A DNA stretch of 64,000 bases from G965218495 sp965262785 (GTDB lineage: Bacteria; Bacteroidota; Rhodothermia; Rhodothermales; Bin80). Of the stretch, positions 1-9,956 are shown one piece after another. The stretch lies in the NCBI GenBank assembly GCA_965262785.1, contig OZ253559.1, positions 3,596,001-3,660,000 on the forward strand, in the 5' to 3' direction. The translations under genes were made by a program, and so were the position numbers. The notes beneath the pieces are model-generated. The model was not told where the DNA came from. It saw only the letters and a program-made list of their open reading frames with translations, and did no database searches. Positions within the stretch are counted from its first letter, which is position 1. Each line of letters starts with the position of its first letter.

Positions 1-739
1 GCGTCTGGTTCAGCGGTATGTTGCTGCCACGCTGCGTGGTGATGTTGATTACGCCATTGTGCGCGCGAGAGCCATAGAATGAAGAGGCGGCTGCTCCCTT
101 GACGATTTCCATGCTCTCGATATCGAGTGCGTCAATGTCAACCTGGTTTGCACCCAGCACCACGCCATCAACGATATACAATGGGGCGCTGCCTCCTGTA
201 AGGCTGGTAGAGCCACGAAGGCGCACAGAGATCGCATCTCCGGGCGTCCCACTTGATGCTTGTACCCGTACGCCTGCCACCTTACCCTGAAGGTTGGAAA
301 TAGGGCTGGATCCGGCCGCTATTGTTAGCTCTTCCTGGCTGACCTCCGAGACCGTAAAGGCGAGTTTTTTTCTTGGCGTTTCCTCCGCGACACCCGTGAC
401 CACCACTTCATCAAGATTCATTCGGTCGAGGCTAAGCACAAAGTCCTGCGTCATTGGGCCCCCTGCCAAAGTGATGGTAACCATCTGCGGGCTGAAGCCT
501 ATGTACTTGACAGAAAGCTCGACCGTCTGCCCGGTGTTGGCTGCAGGGACTTGAAACGAGTAATTCCCGTCCAGATCCGTAGATCCGCCCAGCAGCAGCC
601 CCTCGATAATGACGTTTGCGCCGATTAGCGCTTCCCCTTCCTCATCGACAATGTTGCCGGAGATGATTGTGCCCTGCCCGAATGCAAGGCACGGAAGAAA
701 GAGCAGGCACGCGACTGCCTGCAGTAGCTTGGTTTTCAT
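1..739 (-). CDS. SusC/RagA-type TonB-linked outer membrane receptor, N-terminal part (runs off the left edge)
   Basis: The minus strand is open from an ATG at 737-739 to the window edge (about 246 codons). The protein starts with a signal peptide (MKTKLL, hydrophobic core, ending near LAFGQ). A CarboxypepD_reg-like domain follows, with the motif DEEGEALIGANV at about residues 32-43. Then come a DEVVVTG box and a TonB plug domain containing LQGKVAGVRV, IRLRGS-like VRLRGSTS and PLYIVDGV. This order (regulatory domain, DEVVVTG, plug with VRGxxS and YVVDG) is diagnostic of SusC/RagA receptors, which pair with a SusD lipoprotein to import glycans or peptides across the outer membrane. The barrel and any susD partner lie outside the window. 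No frameshift is seen in the visible part. Confidence 0.9.
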   Translation of the reverse strand, partial: MKTKLLQAVACLLFLPCLAFGQGTIISGNIVDEEGEALIGANVIIEGLLLGGSTDLDGNYSFQVPAANTGQTVELSVKYIGFSPQMVTITLAGGPMTQDFVLSLDRMNLDEVVVTGVAEETPRKKLAFTVSEVSQEELTIAAGSSPISNLQGKVAGVRVQASSGTPGDAISVRLRGSTSLTGGSAPLYIVDGVVLGANQVDIDALDIESMEIVKGAAASSFYGSRAHNGVINITTQRGSNIPLNQT

Positions 740-1411
740 AAGTCTTTCGGTGAGTGAAGTGTTATGGGCCTGCGGTAGTGAGCGGCAACCCGCTTCTGGA
801 CTCCCATGTCCTGCGCTGCCCGTACCGGCAAGCTTATGCGGTAGAATCGCGCTTGCAACACCCGGGGCTCCGCTGGCCAGAGGCCCGCATCTCAGCTTGC
901 TATGCCAGCGCGTCCTACTTCTTTTACCTTCCTGACCTTTACACTACCCAATTGGCTTGATACAAAAATACGTTCCGCGCATCCATTCTTGGCCCACATT
1001 GCATCACCACCATTACGTCTGGAACGTATCTCTCGCGTATTCGCACGCTCTTAACCAAGGTATTTCTGTTGTTCGCGATCGCAGCGGGCAAGTAAGGATG
1101 GATTGGTTGGACCCGCGGCAATTCGCCTAACGATTGGAGGATGAATGCTGCCGTTGCGCGATTAGGTGGGGTGGGACTTCCGATGCGCTGCCCCAGCCGT
1201 CGTGCACGCGGCGCCATTGCACCTTCATTCTGTCATTGCCGGCGATGCATGGATGTGCAGCACCAGACACTGGCAGCATGCACGGCGCAGGTCTGGCCGG
1301 CGCAGTTAGCCTCGCCTCGATGCCGCCTCTTGGGATCGCACAAATTCAAGTTGGGAATTGGAGAGTTGCTGTGGAGGTGGACCCTAGTCTCCACCATTCC
1401 TTTCCAATCAT
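740..1411. other. Intergenic region upstream of the receptor and of the IS256-type element
   Basis: No convincing gene is seen. The part next to 739 should hold the promoter of the SusC-like gene. Just before the first IS gene there is a short inverted repeat, GTGGAG at about 1372-1377 and CTCCAC at about 1392-1397, which could form a hairpin in the transcript immediately 5' of the start at 1412. No clear left terminal inverted repeat of the IS could be matched to the right side. Confidence 0.4.
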
Positions 1412-2380
1412 ATGAACCCCTCACAGCCTGTTTTGGGGAGGGCTAAGGCACCTTTAGACGCCCAGATCAATCCCTCCGGTGACTCGCGGCGGCTTCTGAT
1501 GAAGCTCTGCACGCACATACTGCAACAATTGACCACCGACTGGCCCATTCCGGCAGCGCAGCAGCAGCCGGCGCCACCGCCCGTAGTGATCAAGGCTTCT
1601 GCTGCGGCCCAGGACACAAAGCCGGACTCGGCGCAGTTGAATGAAGCGTGGCAGCTGTTGCATTCGCGCAGTCTGCAAGACGACCCGATCGTTGCGATCT
1701 GGCTGCGCGGGCTGTGCCCACGCGGCGTTAACATCGTTCTTGGAGCGGGTCTGACCATCACGGGCTATCGCCGCATACTTGGCCTTGTAGCGTGCTACCC
1801 TGAAAACGTCTCTGCTCTTACGTCCTTTGTGCAGTCGCTGTCCGATCGTGGTCTTTCGGCCGCCGATGGGCTGCTCTGTGTGCTGCCCAGCAGTACGGGA
1901 CTTCAATCGGCGGTGCGCCAGGTGTTCGGCGCCAAGGTCGCTATACAGCGCTGTCTCAATTCGCTGTTGGATCAAGTCACCTGTGGTCTTCCGGAAAACC
2001 TTGTTCCTGTGTATCGCAATCGCCTCCGCCAGGCATGGAATGGGTTCGATGCCCGGGAAGCTGAACGCGCACTCACCCGTATTCACCAGGACTTGACGCG
2101 CGTCAATCGGTCCGCAGCGAAGGTTTTATGGGAGGGCCTGGAGCAATCTCTGACGATTCAACGCACGGGCATGCTGCTCAAGCTCGACCGGGGGCTGCGC
2201 GTGATGCGCTTCATGAATGCCATCGGTCGCAGGTTGCAGACCCCGGCCAGCGCCGTTTTCCAGCGACGCGAACAGATGGCACTGGCACTGTTGGAACACG
2301 AGGCTCAGCTGCGCCGTGTGGCCCATGCGGCCTATCTGCCACAACTTCGTGAGATTCTCATCAACCTCAACGCCGTATGA
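1412..2380 (+). CDS. Transposase-like accessory protein, catalytic residues lost (IS256-type element, first gene)
   Basis: A protein of 322 residues whose residues about 93-322 align along their length with the catalytic half of the IS256-type transposase encoded next to it. Matching stretches include RGVNIVLGAGLTITG against AGMQMTVAMGITTEG, and VFGAKVAIQRC against VFGDAVVFQRC. All three DDE positions are changed: Asp179 of the transposase corresponds to Arg99, Asp239 to Pro159 and Glu351 to Asn269. The spacing of the first two is the same (60 residues). The N-terminal region looks low-complexity (proline, alanine and glutamine rich) and lacks the transposase DNA-binding region. The stop overlaps the transposase start as ATGA, so the two are probably translationally coupled. 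It cannot be a transposase itself; a regulator or structural partner is my inference. The frame is intact, which argues against a decaying fragment. Confidence 0.75.
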   Translation: MNPSQPVLGRAKAPLDAQINPSGDSRRLLMKLCTHILQQLTTDWPIPAAQQQPAPPPVVIKASAAAQDTKPDSAQLNEAWQLLHSRSLQDDPIVAIWLRGLCPRGVNIVLGAGLTITGYRRILGLVACYPENVSALTSFVQSLSDRGLSAADGLLCVLPSSTGLQSAVRQVFGAKVAIQRCLNSLLDQVTCGLPENLVPVYRNRLRQAWNGFDAREAERALTRIHQDLTRVNRSAAKVLWEGLEQSLTIQRTGMLLKLDRGLRVMRFMNAIGRRLQTPASAVFQRREQMALALLEHEAQLRRVAHAAYLPQLREILINLNAV

Positions 2381-3693
2381 TGACCCATACCCCTATGCTG
2401 GATCAATCACTCATCGAGGACCTTCGGGGGCTTGCGCAAAGGAACTTCATCGGCCTGGCCAGCTGCCTTGGATATCTCGATGATCTTCTTACCAAGATGG
2501 CCACATGGGTCATGGAGGCCGAGGCCCACTTCATATGCGGCGCACGTGGGAAGCACCATAAGACAGGCTTTCAGCGCTGGGGGACGAATCCGGGTTCCAT
2601 CCGCGTCGGTTTGGAGCGCATTGCGGTCCGCGTTCCGCGCGTACGGAATGTACGAACCCGAAGGGAGCGTCCTCTGCAAACGTACCGCCTCTTGCGCGAG
2701 CGTGGGCTTATGGACCGGGAAAGCGTGGTAAGAAGGTTGCTGTGTGGACTGTCGCGGCGCAATTACAGGCAGGCGGCCCAAGTCTTCACCGATAGTCTGG
2801 GGTTGAGCGCCAGCAGCATTGGCAACGCCTTCATTACGCAGACGGCAGCGCTACTGAAGGCATTTGAGACGCGCCGATTCGATCAGCACACCTTTGCGGT
2901 GCTCCTGCTTGATGGCAAGTATTTGGCTGGTATGCAGATGACCGTAGCGATGGGCATCACGACCGAGGGCGAGAAGGTCGTACTGGGCTTTGCGGAAAGC
3001 CGTACCGAGAACAGTGCGCAGGTGGAGTCGCTGCTGCAGGATCTGTTGCGTCGGGGCTTCACCCATACCGACAAGCTGTTGGTGCAGGTGGACGGCAGCC
3101 GCGGGCTTCGCAAGGGGATCAGCGCGGTGTTTGGGGATGCGGTCGTGTTCCAGCGCTGCCAGTGGCACAAGCGTACCAATGTGACGCGTCACATCAAGAG
3201 CGAGCCAGCGGCCACGCAAATGAAGCGTCGGCTTCAGGCGGCTTGGGAACTGCCCACGTACGCAGAGGCACGGGCGGCGCTTGTGTCGCTGCATGAAGCG
3301 CTGCAGCGGTCGTGCCCGAAAGCCGCACGCAGTCTGGAGGAGGGTATGGAGGATACGCTGGCGCTTCACCGGTTGGGGGTGCGGAACCAGGCTGTCAGAG
3401 ACAGTCTGAAGACGACAAACATCATCGAGAACCTCAACAGCATTATTGCGAACCGATCACGGAACGTGAAGCGCTGGGGATCATCGGGGATGCGTCAGCG
3501 CTGGTGCGGGGCGATATTCATGCAGTACGAGTCGAATCTGAAGCCGATACGCCGGGAGGACATGAAGGAGCTGACCCAGGTCCTGAGCACCTCCGGGGGT
3601 CGATGGGTTAGTGGGGATTCGGTCTGCCAGCCCCAGGGGGCTGCAAAGGCAACACCTGCCGCTGGATGCCCCAGCGCAGTAGTGCGCTGCTGA
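2377..3693 (+). CDS. IS256-family (Mutator-type) transposase
   Basis: A protein of 438 residues that cuts and pastes its own element by DDE chemistry. The catalytic Asp179 sits in LLLDGKYLAG, Asp239 in VQVDGSRGLR and Glu351 in NIIENLNSII, all in the expected IS256 contexts. The FQRCQWHKRTNV motif between the second Asp and the Glu is also typical of Mutator-type enzymes. The length is close to the family norm of about 400. The N-terminus holds the DNA-binding part, with VRVPRVRN and RGLMDRESVVRRL. The start overlaps the stop of the upstream dead paralogue by 4 bp. The C-terminus after about residue 400 is not conserved. No frameshift is seen, so the enzyme could be active. The ends of the element were not found by eye. 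Confidence 0.92.
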   Translation: MMTHTPMLDQSLIEDLRGLAQRNFIGLASCLGYLDDLLTKMATWVMEAEAHFICGARGKHHKTGFQRWGTNPGSIRVGLERIAVRVPRVRNVRTRRERPLQTYRLLRERGLMDRESVVRRLLCGLSRRNYRQAAQVFTDSLGLSASSIGNAFITQTAALLKAFETRRFDQHTFAVLLLDGKYLAGMQMTVAMGITTEGEKVVLGFAESRTENSAQVESLLQDLLRRGFTHTDKLLVQVDGSRGLRKGISAVFGDAVVFQRCQWHKRTNVTRHIKSEPAATQMKRRLQAAWELPTYAEARAALVSLHEALQRSCPKAARSLEEGMEDTLALHRLGVRNQAVRDSLKTTNIIENLNSIIANRSRNVKRWGSSGMRQRWCGAIFMQYESNLKPIRREDMKELTQVLSTSGGRWVSGDSVCQPQGAAKATPAAGCPSAVVRC

Positions 3694-4340
3694 CGCTGGC
3701 ATAACGCAAAACCCGCAGCTGCCTGGACGCTCTGAGGCGCTGCACCGTGCCAAGATCGCCGCTTACGCGTGCGATCAGAGGATACCTGCGGGATATCGTG
3801 CCCGGAAAGTCACTCCACGAGCCTGCCTACGCCCGAAAATCCGCGTGTGAGCACGCAATTGGGCCCACATTGGCATGCACCGTCCCATTTGCACCCACAC
3901 TCTCGACCCGAAGCCCAATCCATTGCCAAAAGATATCTACTTTGAGGGCCCATCTCGGCAGAAGCTGCCGAAACCCAACTTAAAAATGTGCAATCCCCGC
4001 CTCTTGCGCTACTTCACCCGCGCATGACCATGCGGATAGGGTACTTCAACCCTGCATACTGTCAGTTGCACTCGCAGCTGGTCAATTGACCAAAGTCGAT
4101 TCGCGTGTGCGCCCTGCTGGCCTCACGCAGCTCGCGCTGCGCGCCATTCCGTGACGCAGCCTGCTCCGTTCGACGGAAACGCGACACGGCGCGCATGATC
4201 CGCTGTCGAGCGCGAAGAGGACCTTGGTCAGGTACGCCTAATCCCGACTGGCTGCTCGGGGAATGACTGGCAGGGGCGCTTTTAGTCCTGCGGCTTGCAA
4301 ACGCTACCGTTACGCTTCAAGCTGGTGAGACCAAGGCTTC
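3694..4340. other. Intergenic region between the IS256-type element and the disrupted receptor
   Basis: No gene with recognisable similarity is seen in 647 bases. The right end of the IS256-type element must lie in the first part. A short perfect hairpin, AGCGCA at 3673-3678 and TGCGCT at 3683-3688, overlaps the end of the transposase gene just before this stretch. Confidence 0.35.
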
Positions 4341-5962
4341 CTAAAGCATGTCAGCGGTAAGACGCAGATACAGCGACCTGCCATTATAGTCCCACGGCAG
4401 CCCCCTAGGGTGCAAAACCCCGGTGCGGCTCGTTTCGGCAGGATCGGACATCGGCACCGAATCGAGGATGTTGTTGACTCCGAAAGCAATGCGATAGTCC
4501 CGGCGAATGGCGTAGCCCAGCTCTCCGGCTGCGATTACCACACCGTCGTACGTGTCAAGCGCGCTCTCGCCACTATCCAGCATGCAAAGCGTATTGCCAA
4601 ACGTGCAGATCTGGAAGCTGGAGTAATAGTTGAGCCGAACCATCGCATGTACACGACCAATCCGATGCCGGCCCGAAAGAACCATGCGGTGTTTCGGATT
4701 AAGCGTCAGCATCTCAATCTGGCGAGCCGGCGTCAACTGAGTAAGCGTGACCGGTTGCAGCAGCGGCGTGTCCAAAAACCTGTCGATCTGGCGGGGCTGC
4801 GCGAAGTCCACCAATTCGAGCTCCGTCCAGTTCCATGCCAGACTTGCGCTGGATGACTCGCCTTTCAGCCAATCGCGTTGCCATGCCAGCACAAGGTCCG
4901 TGCCGCACGTGCGCGTGTCGAAGTCATTGGAATAAAACCGTATCTCACGGATGTTTTGGACACCACCTAAGAGGTTGGCCTTGTCCATGATCGCTACCAT
5001 CTCGTCAGTCATCGGAATATTGCCCGTTACCGCGATCCGGTCTCTGAATGCAATATCGAAGTAGTCTAGAGTCAAGGTCCAGTCCTCCGAAAGCTCCAGG
5101 ACCGTGCCCAGCGAAATGCTTCGTGCCATTTCTTCAGTCAACTCCTTTCCGCCCAAACCCATGGCGATGGGATGGGTGGAAGGCAGTTGCCCCACCTCAA
5201 TGAGTCCTTTTTCCGGAGAGAATCCCGTTGTCTGAAACACGTTGAGGTTCGCCTGGCCAGGCGTGGGTGCACGGAAGCCCGTACTGACCGTGCCGCGCAA
5301 CGAGATTCGATCCGAAGCTCTGTAGAGTCCGGCTACCTTACCAGTCAACGTGCTGCCAAAGTGCTCGTAGTAGTTCTCATAGCGGGCCGCCACGTCCACC
5401 ACCCATCTGGATGACAGGTCCGCTTCAACATCCACGTACAACGCCAGGTTTGGCCGACTCCATCGGCCAGCAAAGGCCGGATTGAGCCCCTGGTACCCGT
5501 TTGAGCCGACGCTTAGCCCCTGATCGGCATATGGTCCCGCATTGTACGACTCCAGGTTGCCTGGGCGGCTTTCAAACGTTTCGTTGCGCCAAGTGACACC
5601 CCATGCCACATGAAGTGGCGACGCAAGGACGCCGACTGCAACAGGGTAACTCATAGCGACGGACGCCTCAACCTCCTGCTGCAAGTATCCACGCGGCTTG
5701 AATGACGTCGGGGTATCAGGGCCGTAAGAGGCATTGATGGTGTTGTAGATATAGTAGTCCTGAACACTGCGCCCGATGCTGATGCTTGCATCCCATTTCA
5801 GCCCGATGTCAGGACCCCCTCCGAAGCCGGCCACCATGCTCCAATCCGTCATGTCGGACCCGAAGCGAGGAGTAAAGCCCCCAGGAAACAGCTCGTTAAA
5901 CAGAAAGCACTTCCCCCGGAAGTCCGCAATGAAGCTCTGTACATCGGCGTTGTCTGCCTCCA

Positions 5963-5988
5963 GGCTAGGCCTGCCGTTTACCCAAGTT
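5963..5988 (+). repeat. Left target duplication (5963-5970) and left terminal inverted repeat (5971-5988) of the IS4-type element
   Basis: GGCTAGGC followed by CTGCCGTTTACCCAAGTT. Both match the right side exactly, the duplication directly and the terminal repeat in inverse orientation. Confidence 0.93.
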
Positions 5989-8595
5989 TTCCCCTTGACA
6001 TTCTGATTTATGCCGCATAGATTGGCGGCATGTTCCAGCAGAACCAGATTCTTCGTACGCTGAGCGAGGCGCAATCCCAGGCGCGTCTGGACGGCATCTT
6101 GGCTGATGAGGGTCTGAAGAACCGTGCCGCCATCGCCCGGCGTGTGTGTGCGGCATTCGATTTTTTCGACGCACGCGGGCAGTCGCAAGTAGCCAGTTGC
6201 GCCAAGGCGCTCTCGAAGCTGTCCGACCGCGGCTGTATAGCACTGCCGGCGCCGATGAACGACCACGCTGCCGGCGCGTCCCCCCGGCTGCTGAAGGAGG
6301 GCGTGCCCATGCCGAGTGCCCTTCCTCGCTCCGTCCGCGAAGTGGATGACCTGTCGCTGATCGTGGTCACGGACGACGACCAGCGCGCCGTATGGAACAC
6401 CCTATTGGACCAGGAACATCCGCGGGGCACGACGACGTTCTTCGGCGCGCAGGTGCGCTACCTGGTGCATAGCGCGCAGGGCTATCTGGGCGTGCTGGGC
6501 TTTTCGGCCTCGGCCCTGCGTCTGGCCGCACGGGAGCGATGGATGGCCTGGAGCGATGCGCAGCGCCAGGCCCACCTGCATCATGTGGTGTGTTTGAGCC
6601 GCTTTTTGATCCGGGGACCCTGCACGCACCTGGCGAGCCATGTCCTGGGCCTTGCGCTCAGGCAGCTGCCCGATGATTTTGAAGAGCGTTACAGGTACCG
6701 CCCTTGGGTGGTGGAGACCTATGTGGATCCGAACTGGAAGGGTACATGCTTCCAGGCGGCAAACTTTCTGCACATTGGTTATACTGCCGGCGGCAAACGA
6801 CAGTCCGACGATGAACCCGAGCCGCCCAAGGCGCTGTATGTGTACGAACTGGACCGCGGGTGGCGCCAGGCACTCGGCGTGCCGGCGGTGGAGCTCCATC
6901 CTGTGAGAGCACCCCACGAGGCGTTGGACCGTGACCAATGGGCGGAAGCCGAGTTCGGGGACGCTCCACTGGGCAATCGGCTGCGCTCCACGCGCCTGGT
7001 ACGGAGTGCGTCGATGCTGGCTTCGGTGATGGGCCAGTCCATTACGGGCAATACGGACTACGATCGTGCGGCGGTCAAGGCGCATTACCGGTTGCTGGAG
7101 AGCGACCCGGCGTCCAAGGTCACTCCGGAAAACATATTGGCGCCGCATCGTGCGCGCACGATCGAGCGCATGCGCAGCCAGAAGGTGGTGCTCTGCATCC
7201 AGGATGGCAGCCGGCTGCGCTATGCCACGCGTCCGGCCTGCACGGATCTGCAGGTCACCGGCCGCAACCAGACCACGGCGCAAACGCGTGGGATGCATGT
7301 ACATGCGACGCTGGCGACCACCTCCGATGGTCTGCCGCTGGGCGTGTTGCGCTGCAGCTACCGGGATCCTTCGCACGGTCCCCTGAAGCCGAAGGCCCAA
7401 CGATGGCTGGACGCCTACCTGGACATCTGTGCGGCGGCCGATCAGATCTCCCGCAAGATTCGCGTGATCTGCGTTATGGACCGGGAGGGCGACAGTTTTG
7501 CGCTCTTTGACGCCCAGCGTCGTCAGGGCCGCGTGGAGATGCTGGTCAGGGCGCGGATAGATCGCCGGCTGGCCAACGGCAGGAAGCTGTTTGAGACCCT
7601 CGCGGGCGGCCCGGCGGCCGGCAGCGTGCGGATCGAGATCAAGAAAGTCACCGCACGCCCGAAGTCACGGGGCAAGCCCGCACGCCCCGGGCGCAGCTAT
7701 CGCATAGCGGACGCCGAGGTGCGGTTCCACCGGGTGACGCTGCCGGCCACGACCCAGGAGGCAGATCCGGTGACGATGTACGGGGTTCACATCCGGGAGC
7801 AGGCCCCGCCGGAAGGCGAAGAGGCCATAGAATGGTATCTGCTTACCAGTGTGGCGGTGCACACGCTGGAGGAGGCCCTGCAGGTGCTGGACCACTACGT
7901 GAAGCGGTGGCGCGTTGAGGACTTCTTCCGGGTGCTTAAGAGCGGCTGCAAGGTGGAGCGTCTGGCGCTGCGCACGGCGCTGCGTCTGGAGCGGGCGATC
8001 GCGATCTACTGCGTTATTGCCTGGCGCCTGATGGTGCTGACGCTATTGGGGCGAACCGTGCCAGAGTTGGACTCGGAGGTCTTCTTCACGGAGTTGGAGC
8101 TTCGTTTTTTGACGAGCTATGCCAGCCGTGTGAAGCTGCCTCGGCCCGGCACGCTGCAAGAGGCCATCCTGCTGCTGGCGGTACTCGGGGGGTACCAGAA
8201 TCGCACTCGCGACGGGCCGCCCGGTCACCAGATCATGTGGCGCGGGCTGGAACGATTGGCGCTGGCCACACTGGGATACGAGCTGGGATACGAGGTCCGT
8301 GACGCTGAGTAAGGGCGGCACTGCGCTGCGATAACCCGTGGACTGTGATCCTGTCACAAGGCAGGATCCCTATACCCTGCCGGGGCTGTATGTCCACGGT
8401 AAGCAAGGCCTCCGCCCGCAAAGCAGGCGTAGACCGCGTTGAGCTGAACGAAGCGTCCCTGCACGACCAAGCCTTGAGTCCACAGCCAAGACCCCTGTGC
8501 CACATGGACACACCCCGTGTCGCTCGGCAACGACTGGACATGCTTCTGATACCCTCAAATGCGTAAGTCTGCCAGGTAACTTGGGTAAACGGCAG
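5971..8595 (+). mobile_element. IS4-family (Tn5/ISPepr1-like) insertion sequence with DruA-domain transposase
   Basis: The element is 2,625 bp. The left end (5971-5988) reads CTGCCGTTTACCCAAGTT and the right end (8578-8595) is its perfect reverse complement, an 18-bp inverted repeat starting with CTG as in Tn5. The flanks carry the 8-bp direct repeat GGCTAGGC. The single gene runs from 6030 to 8312, leaving about 265 bases of non-coding DNA before the right end. Perfect ends and target duplication point to a recent jump into the receptor gene. Confidence 0.93.
6030..8312 (+). CDS. DruA-like (DUF4338) domain fused to an IS4/Tn5-type DDE transposase
   Basis: A 760-residue fusion. Residues about 95-290 match the DUF4338 family that includes DruA of the Druantia anti-phage system: GAQVRYLVHS, GYLGVLGFSASALRLAARER, CLSRFLIRGP, LASHVLGLALRQLP, VVETYVDPNWKGTCFQAANF and KALYVYEL. 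The second half is a Tn5-like transposase. It has the DNA-binding segment WAEAEFGDAPLGNRL, the first catalytic Asp near residue 391 (CIQDGSRL), the second near 483 (CVMDREGDS) and the Glu near 629 in the YREKK-like stretch YVKRWRVEDFFRVLKSG. The gene fills a complete element with perfect ends, so this is the enzyme that moved it. The role of the DruA-like part is unknown; DNA handling is a guess. The start at 6030 is the first ATG after the left end; no strong ribosome binding site is seen. Confidence 0.88.
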   Translation: MFQQNQILRTLSEAQSQARLDGILADEGLKNRAAIARRVCAAFDFFDARGQSQVASCAKALSKLSDRGCIALPAPMNDHAAGASPRLLKEGVPMPSALPRSVREVDDLSLIVVTDDDQRAVWNTLLDQEHPRGTTTFFGAQVRYLVHSAQGYLGVLGFSASALRLAARERWMAWSDAQRQAHLHHVVCLSRFLIRGPCTHLASHVLGLALRQLPDDFEERYRYRPWVVETYVDPNWKGTCFQAANFLHIGYTAGGKRQSDDEPEPPKALYVYELDRGWRQALGVPAVELHPVRAPHEALDRDQWAEAEFGDAPLGNRLRSTRLVRSASMLASVMGQSITGNTDYDRAAVKAHYRLLESDPASKVTPENILAPHRARTIERMRSQKVVLCIQDGSRLRYATRPACTDLQVTGRNQTTAQTRGMHVHATLATTSDGLPLGVLRCSYRDPSHGPLKPKAQRWLDAYLDICAAADQISRKIRVICVMDREGDSFALFDAQRRQGRVEMLVRARIDRRLANGRKLFETLAGGPAAGSVRIEIKKVTARPKSRGKPARPGRSYRIADAEVRFHRVTLPATTQEADPVTMYGVHIREQAPPEGEEAIEWYLLTSVAVHTLEEALQVLDHYVKRWRVEDFFRVLKSGCKVERLALRTALRLERAIAIYCVIAWRLMVLTLLGRTVPELDSEVFFTELELRFLTSYASRVKLPRPGTLQEAILLLAVLGGYQNRTRDGPPGHQIMWRGLERLALATLGYELGYEVRDAE

Positions 8596-8603
8596 GGCTA
8601 GGC
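8578..8603 (+). repeat. Right terminal inverted repeat (8578-8595) and right target duplication (8596-8603) of the IS4-type element
   Basis: AACTTGGGTAAACGGCAG followed by GGCTAGGC. The repeat is the exact reverse complement of the left end. Confidence 0.93.
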
Positions 8604-9956
8604 AGCTCTTTCAGGTCGGCGCAGTTGACGTCGTCGCCTTGGTTCAGGTCTATTACGGCACGCGTGGCGGATTCGCCGCTGCCAAAACGAAATACGCTTC
8701 CGCGTGCAGTCGACGTTCCTGGTGACCTGAAATAAAACCCATACTCCGCAGTGCGCTGCGCGTACCCGCCGAATGCATAGGCACGCATGTTGCTACCAAC
8801 AAGTAGGCCGGCATTGACAAACCCGGTCCACGAATCGTGGATTTCAGGGCTTCCCCAAACGTGGGCAGGATTCTTTACCGGGTAGCCTCTTGAGTCCAGG
8901 ATCGCCGCGTCACTCCGTTGGGCACTCCGCACAGTTGGCCCTACGTCTCGACCCTCCAGGCTCAGGCTGATAAACCCGCGCTGGGTCAGGTGCAGCCCAA
9001 CGTTCGCAGCAATGTGCCCGTACCGACCGTCCCCCTGCGTATACTGCCCGCCCTGCATCTTTACCAACACGCCATGGGCCGAATCACGAAGTTGGAGGTT
9101 GAAAACGCCTGCAACTGCATCGGCACCGTATTGGGCGGAGGCCCCGTCTCGCAGAATTTCCGCCTGCTTGACCGCGATGCTGGGAATCGTATTTAGGTCG
9201 GGTCCTTGGGCACCCTTGTTCAATGCACTTCCGCTAAGCGCAATTGAGCTGGACCGATGTCGCCGCTTGCCGTTGACGAGGACAACTATGTTGTCGGTTG
9301 GAAGTCCTCGCAGGGTTGCTGGGCGCACCAGCGCAGCCTCATCACCACCGCTCTGGCGAACGTTATACGAGGGGACATGCGTGCGGAGCATGTCATCCAT
9401 GTCAGTGGTCGCCGCATTGGAGAAGTCGCTCGGGCCCAGGACATCCACCGGGACTACGGAATCCTTCACCAAGCGGGGCAGGCGCCGAGTGCCCACAACG
9501 ACTATTTCGTCCAGTCCCAAGACACTCTCTCTGAGCCGGACACTAAGCGTGCCTGACCCAGGATCCGGCTGAAGCGTCTGCGAGCGGTAGCCAACGAACC
9601 GGAACACCAGAACGACCTCGCTGGAAGGCAAGCTGATGGAGTACTTGCCCTCGAGATCCGTGATTGTGCCTTCGCTTGTGCCCTCTATAGACACCGTCAC
9701 TCCGGGTAGCGCCTCGCCCGTGTTGGCATCTGTCACTGTGCCACTGACGACTCTTTGTCCATAGGCAACGGGACAGATCACCAGGACAATGGCTACGATA
9801 GCGGAAATGCGTCGCTGTATCATGGCTGTGCAATGGCCAGTTGAACGCGGAGTCCCGCTGTCGTGCTCGACAGGCTGACCGGCCGGGCAGACAACGGGTA
9901 TGCTTGCGACTCGCTCCGGAGTAATACAGGGCCGCACCAGGGAACGGCATCCCTGT

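Larger units (their letters stand above)
1372..3693 (+). mobile_element. Two-gene IS256-type insertion sequence (core; ends unresolved)
   Basis: The element contains the dead transposase relative and the intact transposase as an overlapping pair. The left limit given is the hairpin before the first gene and the right limit is the transposase stop. True terminal inverted repeats and an 8-9 bp target duplication are expected outside these limits but could not be matched by eye. Confidence 0.6.
4341..9823 (-). pseudogene. TonB-dependent receptor (CarboxypepD_reg type) interrupted by an IS4-type element
   Basis: The 5' part runs 9823 to 8596 and the 3' part 5962 to 4341 on the minus strand, with an IS between them. 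The N-terminal piece has a signal peptide from the ATG at 9823, a CarboxypepD_reg domain (GTVTDANTGEALPGVTV), a DEIVVVGTRR box and a plug (RPATLRGLPTDNIVVLVNGK, ILRDGASAQYGADAVAGV). The C-terminal piece is barrel, with LFNELFPGGFTPRFG, RATVSTGFRAPT-like GTVSTGFRAPTPGQANL and a final strand ending in Leu. Removing the IS and one copy of the 8-bp duplication joins the pieces in frame (…LKELPSLEADN…), giving 949 residues, normal for this class. So the insertion is the only visible lesion and is probably recent. Such receptors take up large nutrients or siderophores with energy from TonB-ExbB. The neighbouring spurious starts are inside the IS. Confidence 0.9.

Noticed and set aside
5964..8602. 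A 6-bp target duplication (GCTAGG) with 19-bp ends for the IS4-type element
   Set aside because: The 8-bp duplication GGCTAGGC with 18-bp ends fits equally well, matches the size usual for this family and leaves ends starting CTG.
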